DNA of 24,374 nucleotides from positions 1 through 24,374 of the forward strand of contig CABRYP010000033.1 of assembly GCA_902475245.1 (NCBI GenBank), in the 5' to 3' direction. Both the position numbers and the translations under genes were made by a program. The notes beneath the pieces are model-generated. The model saw only the letters and a program-made list of their open reading frames with translations, had not been told where the DNA came from and did not search any database. Below, piece after piece: positions 6,012 to 14,195 of this stretch. Source of the stretch: an uncultured Collinsella sp. Its GTDB lineage: Bacteria > Actinomycetota > Coriobacteriia > Coriobacteriales > Coriobacteriaceae. The stretch's first letter is position 1. Every line of letters begins with the position of its first letter.

Positions 6012-7613
6012 ATGAACCAGATACTTCTCTTTATCGGCCTCGTCATCATTTTATGCCTGACCATCAAACCCGTCGGCAAAAAGCTCCCCTTCCCCACCCT
6101 GCTCATCTTTATCGCGCTCGGCATGCTGCTGGGCGTTAACGGGCCGGCGCGCATCGACTTTAGCGACTACGCGCTTACCGAAACCGTCTGCAGTACGGCG
6201 CTGCTGTTCATCATGTTCTACGGCGGCTTTAACACCAACATCGACCGCGCCAAGCCCGTCGCCGCGCCCGCGGTACTGCTGAGCACGCTCGGCGTTATCG
6301 CCACCGCCGGCATCACGGGCGCCTTTGCGCACTTCGCACTGGGCTTCGACTGGATCGGCGGCCTGCTGCTGGGCTCGATCGTGGCGTCGACCGATGCGGC
6401 GAGCGTCTTTAGCGTGCTGCGCGAGCACAACCTTTCGCTAAAGGGCGCGACTGACTCGCTGCTCGAGGTCGAATCGGGCTCCAACGACCCCGTCGCCTAC
6501 ATGCTTACCGCGGTGCTCGCGACCCTCGCGGCGGGCGGCGACATCGACATTCCCGTGCTGTTGGCCAAGCAGATCACCCTGGGCGTGGGACTGGGCCTTG
6601 CCATCGGCTGGACATCCAGCCGCCTGATTGAACGCGCGCACGCAACGGCCGAGGGCGCGCAGACCATCTTTTTGTTCGCCGTGGCGATCGTTGCCTACGC
6701 GCTGCCGAGCTACCTGGGCGGCAACGGCTTTTTGGCCGTATACCTGGCAGGCATTGTGCTGGGTGCAAGCGACATCACCGGCAAGGTCGAGATGGCCCAC
6801 TTCTTTGATACCCTCACCGAAATGGCCGAGATGACCATCTTCTTTTTGCTGGGCCTGCTCGTCACGCCCGCGCGCCTGCCGCAAATGCTGTTGCCGGGCC
6901 TGGCGCTCATGGCGTTTATGCTCTTCGTGAGCCGCCCCATCGCCGTCGGCCTGCTGTTGGCGCCCTTTAAGACCAATCCTCGCCAAGTCGCGCTCGTAAG
7001 CTGGGCGGGTCTGCGCGGCGCGGCTTCGGTCGTATTCAGCCTCTTTGCCGTGGTGGTCGGTGTTCCCGGTGGGCACGATCTGTTTGACCTGGTGTTTGTG
7101 ATTGCCGTGTCGAGCATTGTGGTGCAGGGATCGCTGCTGCCGGCGGTGGCGAAAAAGCTCGACATGATCGACGCGGAAGGCGACGTGCGCCGTACGTTTA
7201 ACGACTACCGCGACGAGGACGGCATGTCGTTTGTCAAGCTCAAGGTGGGCGCGGGTCATCCGTTTGCCGGTCGCTCGCTTGCGGACATTGGCAGCGTCAC
7301 CGACATGCTCGTGGTCCTGGTGCTGCGTGACGGCGCACACCCCGTGCTGCCCAACGGCGATACCATAATTGAGGAAGGAGACCTTCTGGTGATGGCCGCG
7401 CCGACGTTTGAAGAGCGTGCCGAGGTTACGCTGCGTGAGGTCACCGTGACGCCCCACGGTCGCCTGGCCGGCCAGCGTCTTCGCGATGTGCCGCAAGGCA
7501 AGCACCCCTTTATCGTGGTGATGCTCAAACGCGACGGCCAAACCATCATCCCCGACGGCAATACCCTCATATACGCCGGCGACGAAGCCGTCATCGCCAC
7601 GCTAGCGTCGTAG
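6012..7613 (+). CDS. CPA1-family potassium or sodium/proton antiporter with TrkA_C domains
   Basis: The 533-residue protein has an N-terminal membrane domain of about 12-13 spans (residues 1-390) and a cytosolic tail. The membrane part has the CPA1 features STDAAS (about 126) and the ion-binding S-N-D-P-V-A (about 155-160) and a GLRGAASVVFSL segment near 335. The tail contains two TrkA_C (RCK_C) type units, about 400-465 and 475-533, each with the PNGDT/PDGNT and EGD/AGD turn. This architecture is that of NhaP2/CvrA, a K+/H+ exchanger protecting against low-osmolarity or K+ stress, in which TrkA_C domains bind regulatory nucleotides. The true ion cannot be read from sequence. The start at 6012 heads the first span; AGGAG lies 12 nt upstream, a little far. 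Confidence 0.88.
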   Translation: MNQILLFIGLVIILCLTIKPVGKKLPFPTLLIFIALGMLLGVNGPARIDFSDYALTETVCSTALLFIMFYGGFNTNIDRAKPVAAPAVLLSTLGVIATAGITGAFAHFALGFDWIGGLLLGSIVASTDAASVFSVLREHNLSLKGATDSLLEVESGSNDPVAYMLTAVLATLAAGGDIDIPVLLAKQITLGVGLGLAIGWTSSRLIERAHATAEGAQTIFLFAVAIVAYALPSYLGGNGFLAVYLAGIVLGASDITGKVEMAHFFDTLTEMAEMTIFFLLGLLVTPARLPQMLLPGLALMAFMLFVSRPIAVGLLLAPFKTNPRQVALVSWAGLRGAASVVFSLFAVVVGVPGGHDLFDLVFVIAVSSIVVQGSLLPAVAKKLDMIDAEGDVRRTFNDYRDEDGMSFVKLKVGAGHPFAGRSLADIGSVTDMLVVLVLRDGAHPVLPNGDTIIEEGDLLVMAAPTFEERAEVTLREVTVTPHGRLAGQRLRDVPQGKHPFIVVMLKRDGQTIIPDGNTLIYAGDEAVIATLAS

Positions 7614-7709
7614 CCATCCCCACCCATAACTTGCGGTGAAATAGGGACTGAATAGGCCTTCTAGCAGCCTAAACAGTCCCTATTTCACCGCAAGTTATTG
7701 AGGGGATGG
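7614..7709. repeat. Very long perfect hairpin (AACTTGCGGTGAAATAGGGAC family)
   Basis: The arms 7626-7650 and 7674-7698 are perfect 25-bp reverse complements. Outside them CCATCCCC (7614-7621) pairs with GGGGATGG (7702-7709), and inside TAGGC (7653-7657) pairs with GCCTA (7667-7671), making about 38 bp of stem. It starts one base after the antiporter stop codon and faces a convergent minus-strand gene, so it can end transcription from both sides, although neither strand has a T tract. The GGGAC core echoes the repeats at 2900-2974. Confidence 0.85.
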
Positions 7710-7728
7710 GGTTGAGGGGTGGCTATGG

Positions 7729-7935
7729 CTACCAGCCGTCGTCCGTATCATCGCCTGTGGCGAAGGCACGGAGGTCGAGGCCTTCGCGTTCGGCTCGGGC
7801 TAGGAGCTCTTGGGGCGACTCGTCCTCGATATCCATCACGTCGAGCATGGCGGCCGGAAAGCCCACGCCCGCCGCAGACCCCGCGCGGTCGAGCAGGCTC
7901 TCGCGCAGCTGATCTACGTCAACTTCGATCTTCAT
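7729..7935 (-). CDS. Small acidic protein of unknown function
   Basis: This 68-residue gene is too short to place in a family by eye. The start at 7935 is supported by AGGAGG eight bases upstream. The protein has about 20 acidic residues, a helix-prone middle (SPQELLARAEREGLDLRAF) and an acidic C-terminus ending DDTDDGW; no cysteines and no membrane segment. It is convergent with the antiporter and divergent from the MazG-like gene, 115 bp apart. The good ribosome site and the family-like charged composition argue that it is expressed. The function is not recognised. Confidence 0.7.
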   Translation of the reverse strand: MKIEVDVDQLRESLLDRAGSAAGVGFPAAMLDVMDIEDESPQELLARAEREGLDLRAFATGDDTDDGW

Positions 7936-8050
7936 GGTGAAACCTCCTACCAGGCAATCGCGACCGAACAAACCGCACACCCCAAATGATGTGCAATAAA
8001 TCCCAGATACGGCCATAATAAAACAATGAACATCAGGGAGGTTGCGGACG

Positions 8051-8407
8051 ATGGATAAGCTCGATGCCATGACGGAACATGTCAGGGACTTTTGTGATGC
8101 ACGCGACTGGCGCAAATATCACACGCCAAAAGAGCTTGCCATAGGCATGGCAACTGAGTCCTCCGAGCTCCTTCAGCTCTTTCGTTTTGTGAGCGACGAG
8201 CGCATTGCAGAAATGTTCGAAGACACCGAGCAACGCCAAGCTATCGAAGACGAAGTCGCCGACACACTCCTTTTCCTTCTGCGTTTCGCTGATTTAAATG
8301 AAATCGACCTGCCAGCTACGCTCTCGTCCAAACTCGTGCGCAATGGCGAGCGCTACCCCATCAACACATCATCTGTCGAATACAGAAAGGCGGGCCACCG
8401 TGAGTAA
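8051..8407 (+). CDS. MazG-like nucleotide pyrophosphohydrolase
   Basis: The 118-residue protein is a compact MazG-fold enzyme. It has the two metal-binding half-motifs E36-x-x-E39 (TESSELLQLF) and E68-x-x-D71 (EVADTLLFLL) that hold Mg2+ in the all-alpha NTP pyrophosphatase superfamily, which hydrolyses (d)NTPs to NMP and pyrophosphate. Length and the single domain fit the short group related to RS21-C6/dCTPase rather than full MazG. The start is ATG 8051 with GGGAGG about 9 nt upstream. Its end overlaps the start of the next gene by 8 bases (GTG at 8400, TAA ending at 8407), so the two are translationally coupled. Such pairs are plausible defence or nucleotide-stress modules, an inference from context. 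Confidence 0.85.
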   Translation: MDKLDAMTEHVRDFCDARDWRKYHTPKELAIGMATESSELLQLFRFVSDERIAEMFEDTEQRQAIEDEVADTLLFLLRFADLNEIDLPATLSSKLVRNGERYPINTSSVEYRKAGHRE

Positions 8408-10140
8408 TGAGTTCGCCCTTCGACAATACACGCTTCCCCTGCCCCAGCCCTTTGAGACAAGCGAATCGCTTCAGGACTTTGGCACGCCAAAGCCTGGAGC
8501 CCATCATGACGAGAGTTGGCCCGTCCTTTACATTCTTACCAACAGCAGAAACAAGACGGCATACATCGGCCAAACAACCAACTACCAGCGCCGTATGAAA
8601 CAACACGCTGCAAACGTGGACAAGGACTTCGACCGGACCCTTCTGATCGACAATCCACTTTCAACCAATCCGCAACGTTCGAGTTCGAAAATCGACTTAT
8701 TGAGCTTTTCTGTGCCGACGAAAAATACCAGGTCACCAATGCCAACAACGGCTATGCCCAGTTCGATTATTTTGAGCGGCCTCAGTATCGCCAGAAGTTC
8801 CGAGACCTCTGGACAAAGCTTCGCGAAGAAAACTACGCGATTCATCCGATTGAAGAGCTCGAGAACTCCGATCTGTTCAAGTTCTCACCTTTCAAGACGC
8901 TTACGCCTGACCAATACGAAACGATCGAGACGATTTATAAACGTCTCGAACAGGAGTATGAAGATGCAAAACATGGCGGCTCAAAAAGAGAACGTATAAC
9001 CGTCGTGAACGGCGCGCCGGGAACAGGCAAAACGATTCTCGCCATCAGTCTCATGTTCAAAATCATAAATGAGCCCAACCTTTCCGGCCTGCGAGTCGGT
9101 TTTGTCACCCCCATGGATTCCCTGAAGAAGACCCTCAGGAAACTCACACACTTCCTTCCAGGGTTAAAGCCTGGCGATATCTTGAGCCCCAGTGACGTAA
9201 CCAAAAAAGATCGTTATGACATCCTACTTGTCGACGAAGCGCATCGACTGGGTAATTATCTAAGCATGGGCTCCGGCATCAAGGCCTTCTATAACACCTG
9301 CGATCGCCTCGGCCTTCCGCACACGAGCAACCAAGTTGACTGGATATTCAAATGCTGCGACAAGGCATATCTGTTTTATGACCCCAAGCAGCAAGTCAGG
9401 GCATCCGGCCTCAATCGAGACGGCCTTGAGCGGCGACTTAGCCAACTCGAAGAAGCGAAAATTGAAACGGAAGAATTCAATTTGAGCACCCAAATGCGAG
9501 TACGCGGCGGCGATGAGTATCTCGACTTTGTATATGATCTACTTGATAACAAAGCGTATATGCATGCCGGCATGAAATTCAAGGATCTCTTTTCATCGGA
9601 GCCTTACGATTCGCGACCCGGGGATCCGAACAGCGATACCCCCAGATACCAGTTTGGAATCGTCGACCAATTTGAGGATTTCTGTTCCCTACAGCAAGCC
9701 AAGGAAGAAGAAGTTGGTCTATCCCGCATGACGGCAGGCTTTGCATGGAAGTGGGAAACGAAGAAACACAACGACGCGTTCGACATCGTCATCGAGGGCA
9801 TCCCCAAACGCTGGAACTCAACCCAAAAGGATTGGGTTAATTCTGCCAACGCCGTCAACGAGGTCGGATGCATCCACACAGTACAGGGCTACGACCTCAA
9901 CTACGGCTTCGTAATTCTGGGACCAGACATTTACTACGACGGCGATAAAGGAGCCGTCTGCGTTAACAAAGCGAACTTCAATGATGCCGTCGCAAAGAAA
10001 AAGCAGGCGACGATGACCTACGGAAGATCATCGTCAACGCCTACTACGTTCTCATGACGCGCGGCATGTTGGGAACGTATCTCTATGTGTGCAATACGGC
10101 GCTCAAGGAGTATTTGTCACGGTATATCCCGGTGATATAG
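8400..10140 (+). pseudogene. GIY-YIG nuclease plus DUF2075 (Schlafen-like) helicase, twice frameshifted
   Basis: Read across three frames this is one protein of about 580 residues. Frame one starts at GTG 8400 (GAAAGG 9 nt upstream) and holds a GIY-YIG nuclease core: LYILTNSRNKTAYIGQT followed by the conserved Arg in QRRMKQH. The frame must shift near 8655 so that IDNP continues as TFNQSATFEFENRL, which carries the expected GIY-YIG glutamate. The second frame has a DUF2075 ATPase: Walker A VNGAPGTGKT (about 9003-9032), Walker B DILLVDEAHR (about 9220-9249) and the late motif GCIHTVQGYDL. A second shift near 10007 is needed to reach INVNAYYVLMTRG-type sequence (VNAYYVLMTRGML) and the stop at 10138-10140. 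Both shifts equal one lost base; 1741 bases plus two gives exactly 581 codons. Broken by mutation or sequencing error; ATPase portion otherwise intact. Confidence 0.85.
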
Positions 10141-10282
10141 ACCTAACGACCGCCCTCCCCCATGTAACCATCCTGTAAATCATAGCGGCGCACTCGAGTT
10201 TTACCGTGATGCGGTCGCGCCTGGCGCTCCACTGTGCTAAAGTATCCCGAACGTTCAAACGACTACGAGGGGGAACTAGAAG

Positions 10283-11407
10283 ATGGCACGTGTGCACAAC
10301 TTCTCAGCTGGCCCGGCCGCGCTGCCTACAAGCGTGCTCGCCGAGATCGCCGACGAGATGATGGACTACCGCGGTTGCGGCATGTCCGTGCTCGAGATGA
10401 GCCATCGATCTAGCATGTACCAGCAGATCATCGACGACGCCGAGGCAACCCTGCGCCGCCTGATGAGCATCCCCGACAACTACCGTGTCCTGTTTTTGCA
10501 GGGCGGCGCCACGCTGCAGTTTGCGGGCATCCCCATGAACCTCATGCGCCGCGGCCGCGCCGGCTACGTCGTGACCGGCAACTTTGCCAACAAGGCGTAC
10601 AAGGAGGCCGCCAAGTACGGCGAGACCGTGCTGCTCGCGAGCTCCGAAGACACCAATTTCGACCACATTCCCAACATGGCCGACATCAACACGCGCATTG
10701 CCGCCGAGGCCGCGGGCGATGGGCTCGACTACGTCTACATCTGCCAGAACAACACCATCTTTGGCACCATGTACCACGGGCTGCCCGATTGCGGCGATGT
10801 GCCGCTGGTCGCCGATGTCTCGAGCTGCTTTCTGTCGCAGCCGCTCGACGTCGAGCGATACGGGCTCATTTACGCCGGCGCGCAGAAAAACGCCGGCGCC
10901 GCGGGCGTGACCGTGGTCATCGTGCGCGACGATCTCATCGCAGATGGCCCCGCCTTTGCGCAGACGCCGCAGTACCTGGACCTTAAGACCCAGGCCGCCA
11001 AGGGTTCCATGCTCAACACGCCCAACACCTTTGGCATCTACGTGTGCGGCAAGGTGTTCCATTGGGTGGAGCAGACCGGCGGACTCGCCGCCATGGCCGA
11101 GCGCAACTGGGCCAAGGCCAACCTGCTCTACGACCTGCTCGAGCACAGCAAGCTTTTCCATGGCACCACGCAAGCCGACAGCCGCTCCATCGCCAACGTC
11201 ACATTCCGCACCGGCGACACCGAACTCGACGCGGCCTTTGTCGCAGGCGCGGCCGAACACCAGATTCAAAACGTCAGGGGCCATCGCCTGGTGGGCGGCA
11301 TGCGCGCCAGCGTCTACAACGCCGTAACCATGGAAGACGTGCAGGCCCTGGCCTCGTACATGAAGGACTTCGAAGCACAGCATAGTTTGAGTCCGCGATC
11401 TAACTAG
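10283..11407 (+). CDS. serC: Phosphoserine aminotransferase
   Basis: The 374-residue PLP enzyme transfers the amino group of glutamate to 3-phosphohydroxypyruvate, giving phosphoserine, the second step of serine synthesis. Family landmarks are the N-terminus VHNFSAGPAALP, the GMSVLEMSHRS segment near residue 33, LFLQGGAT near 72, and the PLP lysine in YAGAQKNAGAAGVTVVIV near 195. It is about the usual 360 residues plus a short C-terminal tail. The start ATG follows GAGGGGG at normal distance. An extended -10 (TG-C-TAAAGT at 10235-10243) 40 bp upstream is a possible promoter. It is 72 bp ahead of serA on the same strand and likely cotranscribed. Confidence 0.96.
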   Translation: MARVHNFSAGPAALPTSVLAEIADEMMDYRGCGMSVLEMSHRSSMYQQIIDDAEATLRRLMSIPDNYRVLFLQGGATLQFAGIPMNLMRRGRAGYVVTGNFANKAYKEAAKYGETVLLASSEDTNFDHIPNMADINTRIAAEAAGDGLDYVYICQNNTIFGTMYHGLPDCGDVPLVADVSSCFLSQPLDVERYGLIYAGAQKNAGAAGVTVVIVRDDLIADGPAFAQTPQYLDLKTQAAKGSMLNTPNTFGIYVCGKVFHWVEQTGGLAAMAERNWAKANLLYDLLEHSKLFHGTTQADSRSIANVTFRTGDTELDAAFVAGAAEHQIQNVRGHRLVGGMRASVYNAVTMEDVQALASYMKDFEAQHSLSPRSN

Positions 11408-11479
11408 CCCGCAACGCGCGGGCCGACCAGCCACCTCAGACCACCCTGTTTAGATCAAAACCTGCTAAGGAGTTTTTCC

Positions 11480-12643
11480 ATGCGTAAGATTAAGACCATC
11501 GACGACATCACTAAAGACGGCAAAGTCGAGTTTGGCGAGGGCTACGAGTTTGTGGACACCGCCGAGGAGGCCGACGCCATCCTGATGCGCTCGACCGACC
11601 TGCACGGCTACGAGCTGCCCGAGGGCATCCGCGCCATCGCCCGCTGCGGCGCCGGCGTCAACAACATCCCCATCGAGGAGTACGCCAAGAAGGGCGTCGT
11701 CGTCTTTAACTCCCCCGGCGCCAACAGCAACGCCGTCAAGGAGCTCGTCCTGGGCATGCTGGTGCTCTCGAGCCGCGGCGTGGTGCAGTCGATGAATTGG
11801 GTGCGCGACAACGCCGACGACCCCGAGATTCAGGTCGACGCCGAAAAGGCCAAGAAGGCCTTTGTGGGCCGCGAGCTCAAGGGCAAGCGCATCGGCGTTA
11901 TCGGTCTGGGCAACGTGGGCTCCAAGGTCGCCAACGCCTGCGTCGATCTGGGCATGGATGTCTACGGCTACGATCCGTTCATTTCCGTCGAGCACGCGTG
12001 GGTGCTGAGCCGCGAGGTGCAGCGCGTGGGCACGCTCGAGGACCTCTGCCGCGGCTGCGACTACCTCACCGTGCACGTGCCCAGCAAGGCAGACACCATC
12101 GGCATGATCAGCACCGAGCAGATTAACCTGCTGGCGCCCGACGCCGTGCTCATCAACTACGCGCGCGAAACCATCATTGACGAGGACGCCGTCGACGCTG
12201 CCCTGCGTGAGGGCAAGCTCAGCTGGTTTAGCTGCGACTTTGCCACGCCCAAGACCGTCAAGATGCCCAATACGTTTATCACCACTCACTCGGGCGCCGG
12301 CACTGGCGAGGCCGAGGCCAACTGTGCCGACATGGCCATCAGCGAGCTCAAGGATTACCTGGAGAACGGCAACATCGCACACAGCGTCAACTACCCCGCC
12401 TGCAGCATGGGCAAGGCGCGCGCCGCGAGCCGCATCGCCTGCCTGCACGCCAACGTGCCCAACATGATCGGCCAGATCACCGCAATCCTGGCCAAGGACA
12501 ACGCCAACGTGCAGCGTATGACCAACGAGTCCGCCGGCGAGAACGCCTACACCATGTTCGACACCGACGAGCACCTGGACAGCAGCACCATCGAGGCGCT
12601 CAAGCAAATTCCGTCGATGTATCGCGTGCGCGTGATCAAATAG
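11480..12643 (+). CDS. serA: D-3-phosphoglycerate dehydrogenase, short ACT-type
   Basis: The 387-residue enzyme oxidises 3-phosphoglycerate to 3-phosphohydroxypyruvate with NAD+, the first step of serine synthesis and the substrate source for SerC upstream. The Rossmann motif GLGNVG is near residue 141; the substrate arginines are in CGAGVNN and NYARETIIDE; the catalytic histidine is in ITTHSGAG. The glutamate of the common D-V-F-x-x-EP motif is absent (CDFATP), as I recall for the short SerA of other gut anaerobes. The C-terminal ACT domain (about 318-387, ASRIACLHANVPNMIGQI) is the serine-feedback module. AAGGAG precedes the ATG by a normal distance. A strong terminator follows at 12684. 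Confidence 0.95.
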   Translation: MRKIKTIDDITKDGKVEFGEGYEFVDTAEEADAILMRSTDLHGYELPEGIRAIARCGAGVNNIPIEEYAKKGVVVFNSPGANSNAVKELVLGMLVLSSRGVVQSMNWVRDNADDPEIQVDAEKAKKAFVGRELKGKRIGVIGLGNVGSKVANACVDLGMDVYGYDPFISVEHAWVLSREVQRVGTLEDLCRGCDYLTVHVPSKADTIGMISTEQINLLAPDAVLINYARETIIDEDAVDAALREGKLSWFSCDFATPKTVKMPNTFITTHSGAGTGEAEANCADMAISELKDYLENGNIAHSVNYPACSMGKARAASRIACLHANVPNMIGQITAILAKDNANVQRMTNESAGENAYTMFDTDEHLDSSTIEALKQIPSMYRVRVIK

Positions 12644-12683
12644 CGCCGGCGCCAAGCCTGCCAGGCAGACCATGAAGCCCATT

Positions 12684-12719
12684 CGGCCCCCGTTTTCACG
12701 AAACGGGGGCCGATTTCGT
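12684..12719 (+). terminator. Intrinsic terminator of serC-serA
   Basis: CGGCCCCCGTTT (12684-12695) pairs perfectly with AAACGGGGGCCG (12701-12712) around TCACG, followed by ATTTCGTT. It lies 40 bases past the serA stop codon. Confidence 0.85.
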
Positions 12720-12729
12720 TGCTCCGGCT

Positions 12730-12920
12730 GGTTTTGAAAATGCTACCCATAATAAGTTTTTTCGGATAATCGACAGTGAGGCCCTAGTCGCTAAGCACAA
12801 CTGCTTTTACAAACAGCTTTATCAGGGGTTTTAGTAGGTAAAAATCGATCTCTATATGCCAAACTAAAGTTGACTGTCCATTTTCCGAAATAACTTGCTC
12901 TAGGTAGCACTTTTCAAGCC
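12730..12920. mobile_element. MITE-like element with 48-bp imperfect terminal inverted repeats
   Basis: The 48-base arms 12730-12777 and 12873-12920 are reverse complements at 37 of 48 positions. Conserved blocks are GCTACC, AAGTT, TTTCGGA and GACAGT. They enclose a 95-bp AT-rich centre with no gene. The region is clearly more AT-rich than its surroundings. No target duplication is evident at the ends. The element fills most of the 12713-12992 spacer between serA's terminator and the nuclease-like gene; the remainder shows only a further loose echo of GGTTTTAG/CTAAAACC. It could be a short non-autonomous element or a large transcribed hairpin. Confidence 0.5.
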
Positions 12921-12992
12921 AATTCCAAGGAGCAATTGAAGGCTATTCGCAACTAAAACCCTAGCTTCCGCGACCGTTTTCCACCCGCGCGG

Positions 12993-14042
12993 CTACATTC
13001 CCGCCCAATCGATAAAAATCTCCTCACGAAGTCGCCGTTCGAGCTCTTGCTGCCGCGGCGTCTTGTCTTTCAGTGGCACATCGAGATAGGACATGATGAG
13101 TTCCGTCACCACGCGGAAGGCATCGGAGTCGACCAGCTGACCATAGGTCATCAGAACGACGGGATATCCCATCGTCTGCAGGGCCGTCGTTCGATCGGAG
13201 TCCGAGATCTTGGATTCTATGGATCCGTGAATGGCTTTACCCTGGCATTCAACCAGACACTCTCGGCTGCCATCCTTATTTGACAGCAAGATATCGGCGT
13301 AGCGCCTATCAAGCCCCGAAATCAGGCGGGCGCTGCGCGTCATGCGAATCTCGACGTTATTGGTAAGGCGCAGCCCTTCGCCGCCGCGCAGCCTCGAAAG
13401 GCCAAACAGCATCGAAGCTTGGACCTCAAGCGGCGATGCCACAACCCCCGTAATGCATTTCGCGGCACGTGTGAATGATTTAGCACCGCGGAGTCCCTGG
13501 ATCTTATTGGCGAACTCCGTAAGGTCAGAGAGCTCGATCAAGGGAGGTCGTTTCCACAAGTCCGTTGGATTCCCCGAGGCATCCTTTACGTTTTCCCAGC
13601 CCGACCGTGCGTCACCCCACCGGCTCCCATATGCCTGCTCAAGCGCCAACTTTACTTGAGGTGCAATCTTGCACACGGCAAAGGTGCCGCACATCTCAAA
13701 CATGCACATGATCAGACGCTCGTTTGAAACCGAGGAAGCCAGGGTCAGCAGGGTAAAGAGCGGGGACGCGACATCAAGGCCAAACTCCGTCTGCTGCACG
13801 GAGCCAAACGGCCTCTCCCCGTTCCAAACATGTCTGACAATGCGACCGCCCTTACGTCCGCAGCCGCCCTGCGCCAACACATGTAACGGAGTGCGCAGGA
13901 AATGCTTGACGAGTGGATGTTCACAAAGGCGCTCCCTGCGCGGATCGTCCGCAGAATCGGGCAGGTCCGGCATTATCGCCAAGACCTGTGGGGGTATCCG
14001 GTGATACCGAAAGGCAGATATGTCGCACAGCATGTCGTCCAT
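12993..14042 (-). CDS. Hypothetical protein with PD-(D/E)XK-like C-terminus
   Basis: The 349-residue protein belongs, as far as I recognise it, to a coriobacterial hypothetical family with several members per genome. The N-terminus (DISAFRYHRIPPQVLAIMP) and the middle (CEHPLVKHFLRTPLHVL; WKRPPLIELSDL; VVASPLEVQASMLFGL) are family-typical. The C-terminal 110 residues look like a PD-(D/E)XK nuclease core: Asp250 in YADILL and Glu265-x-Gln267 in LVECQGKAIH, 14 residues apart, then a beta strand VVLMTYGQL. E-x-Q replaces the usual E-x-K, as in BglII. The ATG at 14042 begins the conserved part but has no clear ribosome site; a start at 14195 adds 51 residues of doubtful sequence. It abuts a truncated peptidase gene and a MITE-like element, suggesting acquisition. 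Confidence 0.65.
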   Translation of the reverse strand: MDDMLCDISAFRYHRIPPQVLAIMPDLPDSADDPRRERLCEHPLVKHFLRTPLHVLAQGGCGRKGGRIVRHVWNGERPFGSVQQTEFGLDVASPLFTLLTLASSVSNERLIMCMFEMCGTFAVCKIAPQVKLALEQAYGSRWGDARSGWENVKDASGNPTDLWKRPPLIELSDLTEFANKIQGLRGAKSFTRAAKCITGVVASPLEVQASMLFGLSRLRGGEGLRLTNNVEIRMTRSARLISGLDRRYADILLSNKDGSRECLVECQGKAIHGSIESKISDSDRTTALQTMGYPVVLMTYGQLVDSDAFRVVTELIMSYLDVPLKDKTPRQQELERRLREEIFIDWAGM

Positions 14043-14195
14043 GGAGAGTACGTACCCACTGCGTCGTTTGTAAACCCGCCCGGACGGCAAACGCGATGGC
14101 TCGGCCTGCGAACGGTAAATGCTGCTACGTGCACGTCGCGAATCTGCAGGTGACTTACAATCGGTTTGCAAAGCAAACTGATTCTGAGGTTTCAT

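Noticed and set aside
8516..10057. Intact 513-residue helicase starting at ATG 8516
   Set aside because: The first 50 residues of that reading are the wrong-frame translation of the GIY-YIG segment, there is no ribosome site, and the C-terminal motif lies in another frame.
10304..12682. Two long minus-strand frames opposite serC and serA
   Set aside because: Both are shadows of recognised serine biosynthesis genes, with His/Val/Gly/Ala-rich sequence and no ribosome sites.
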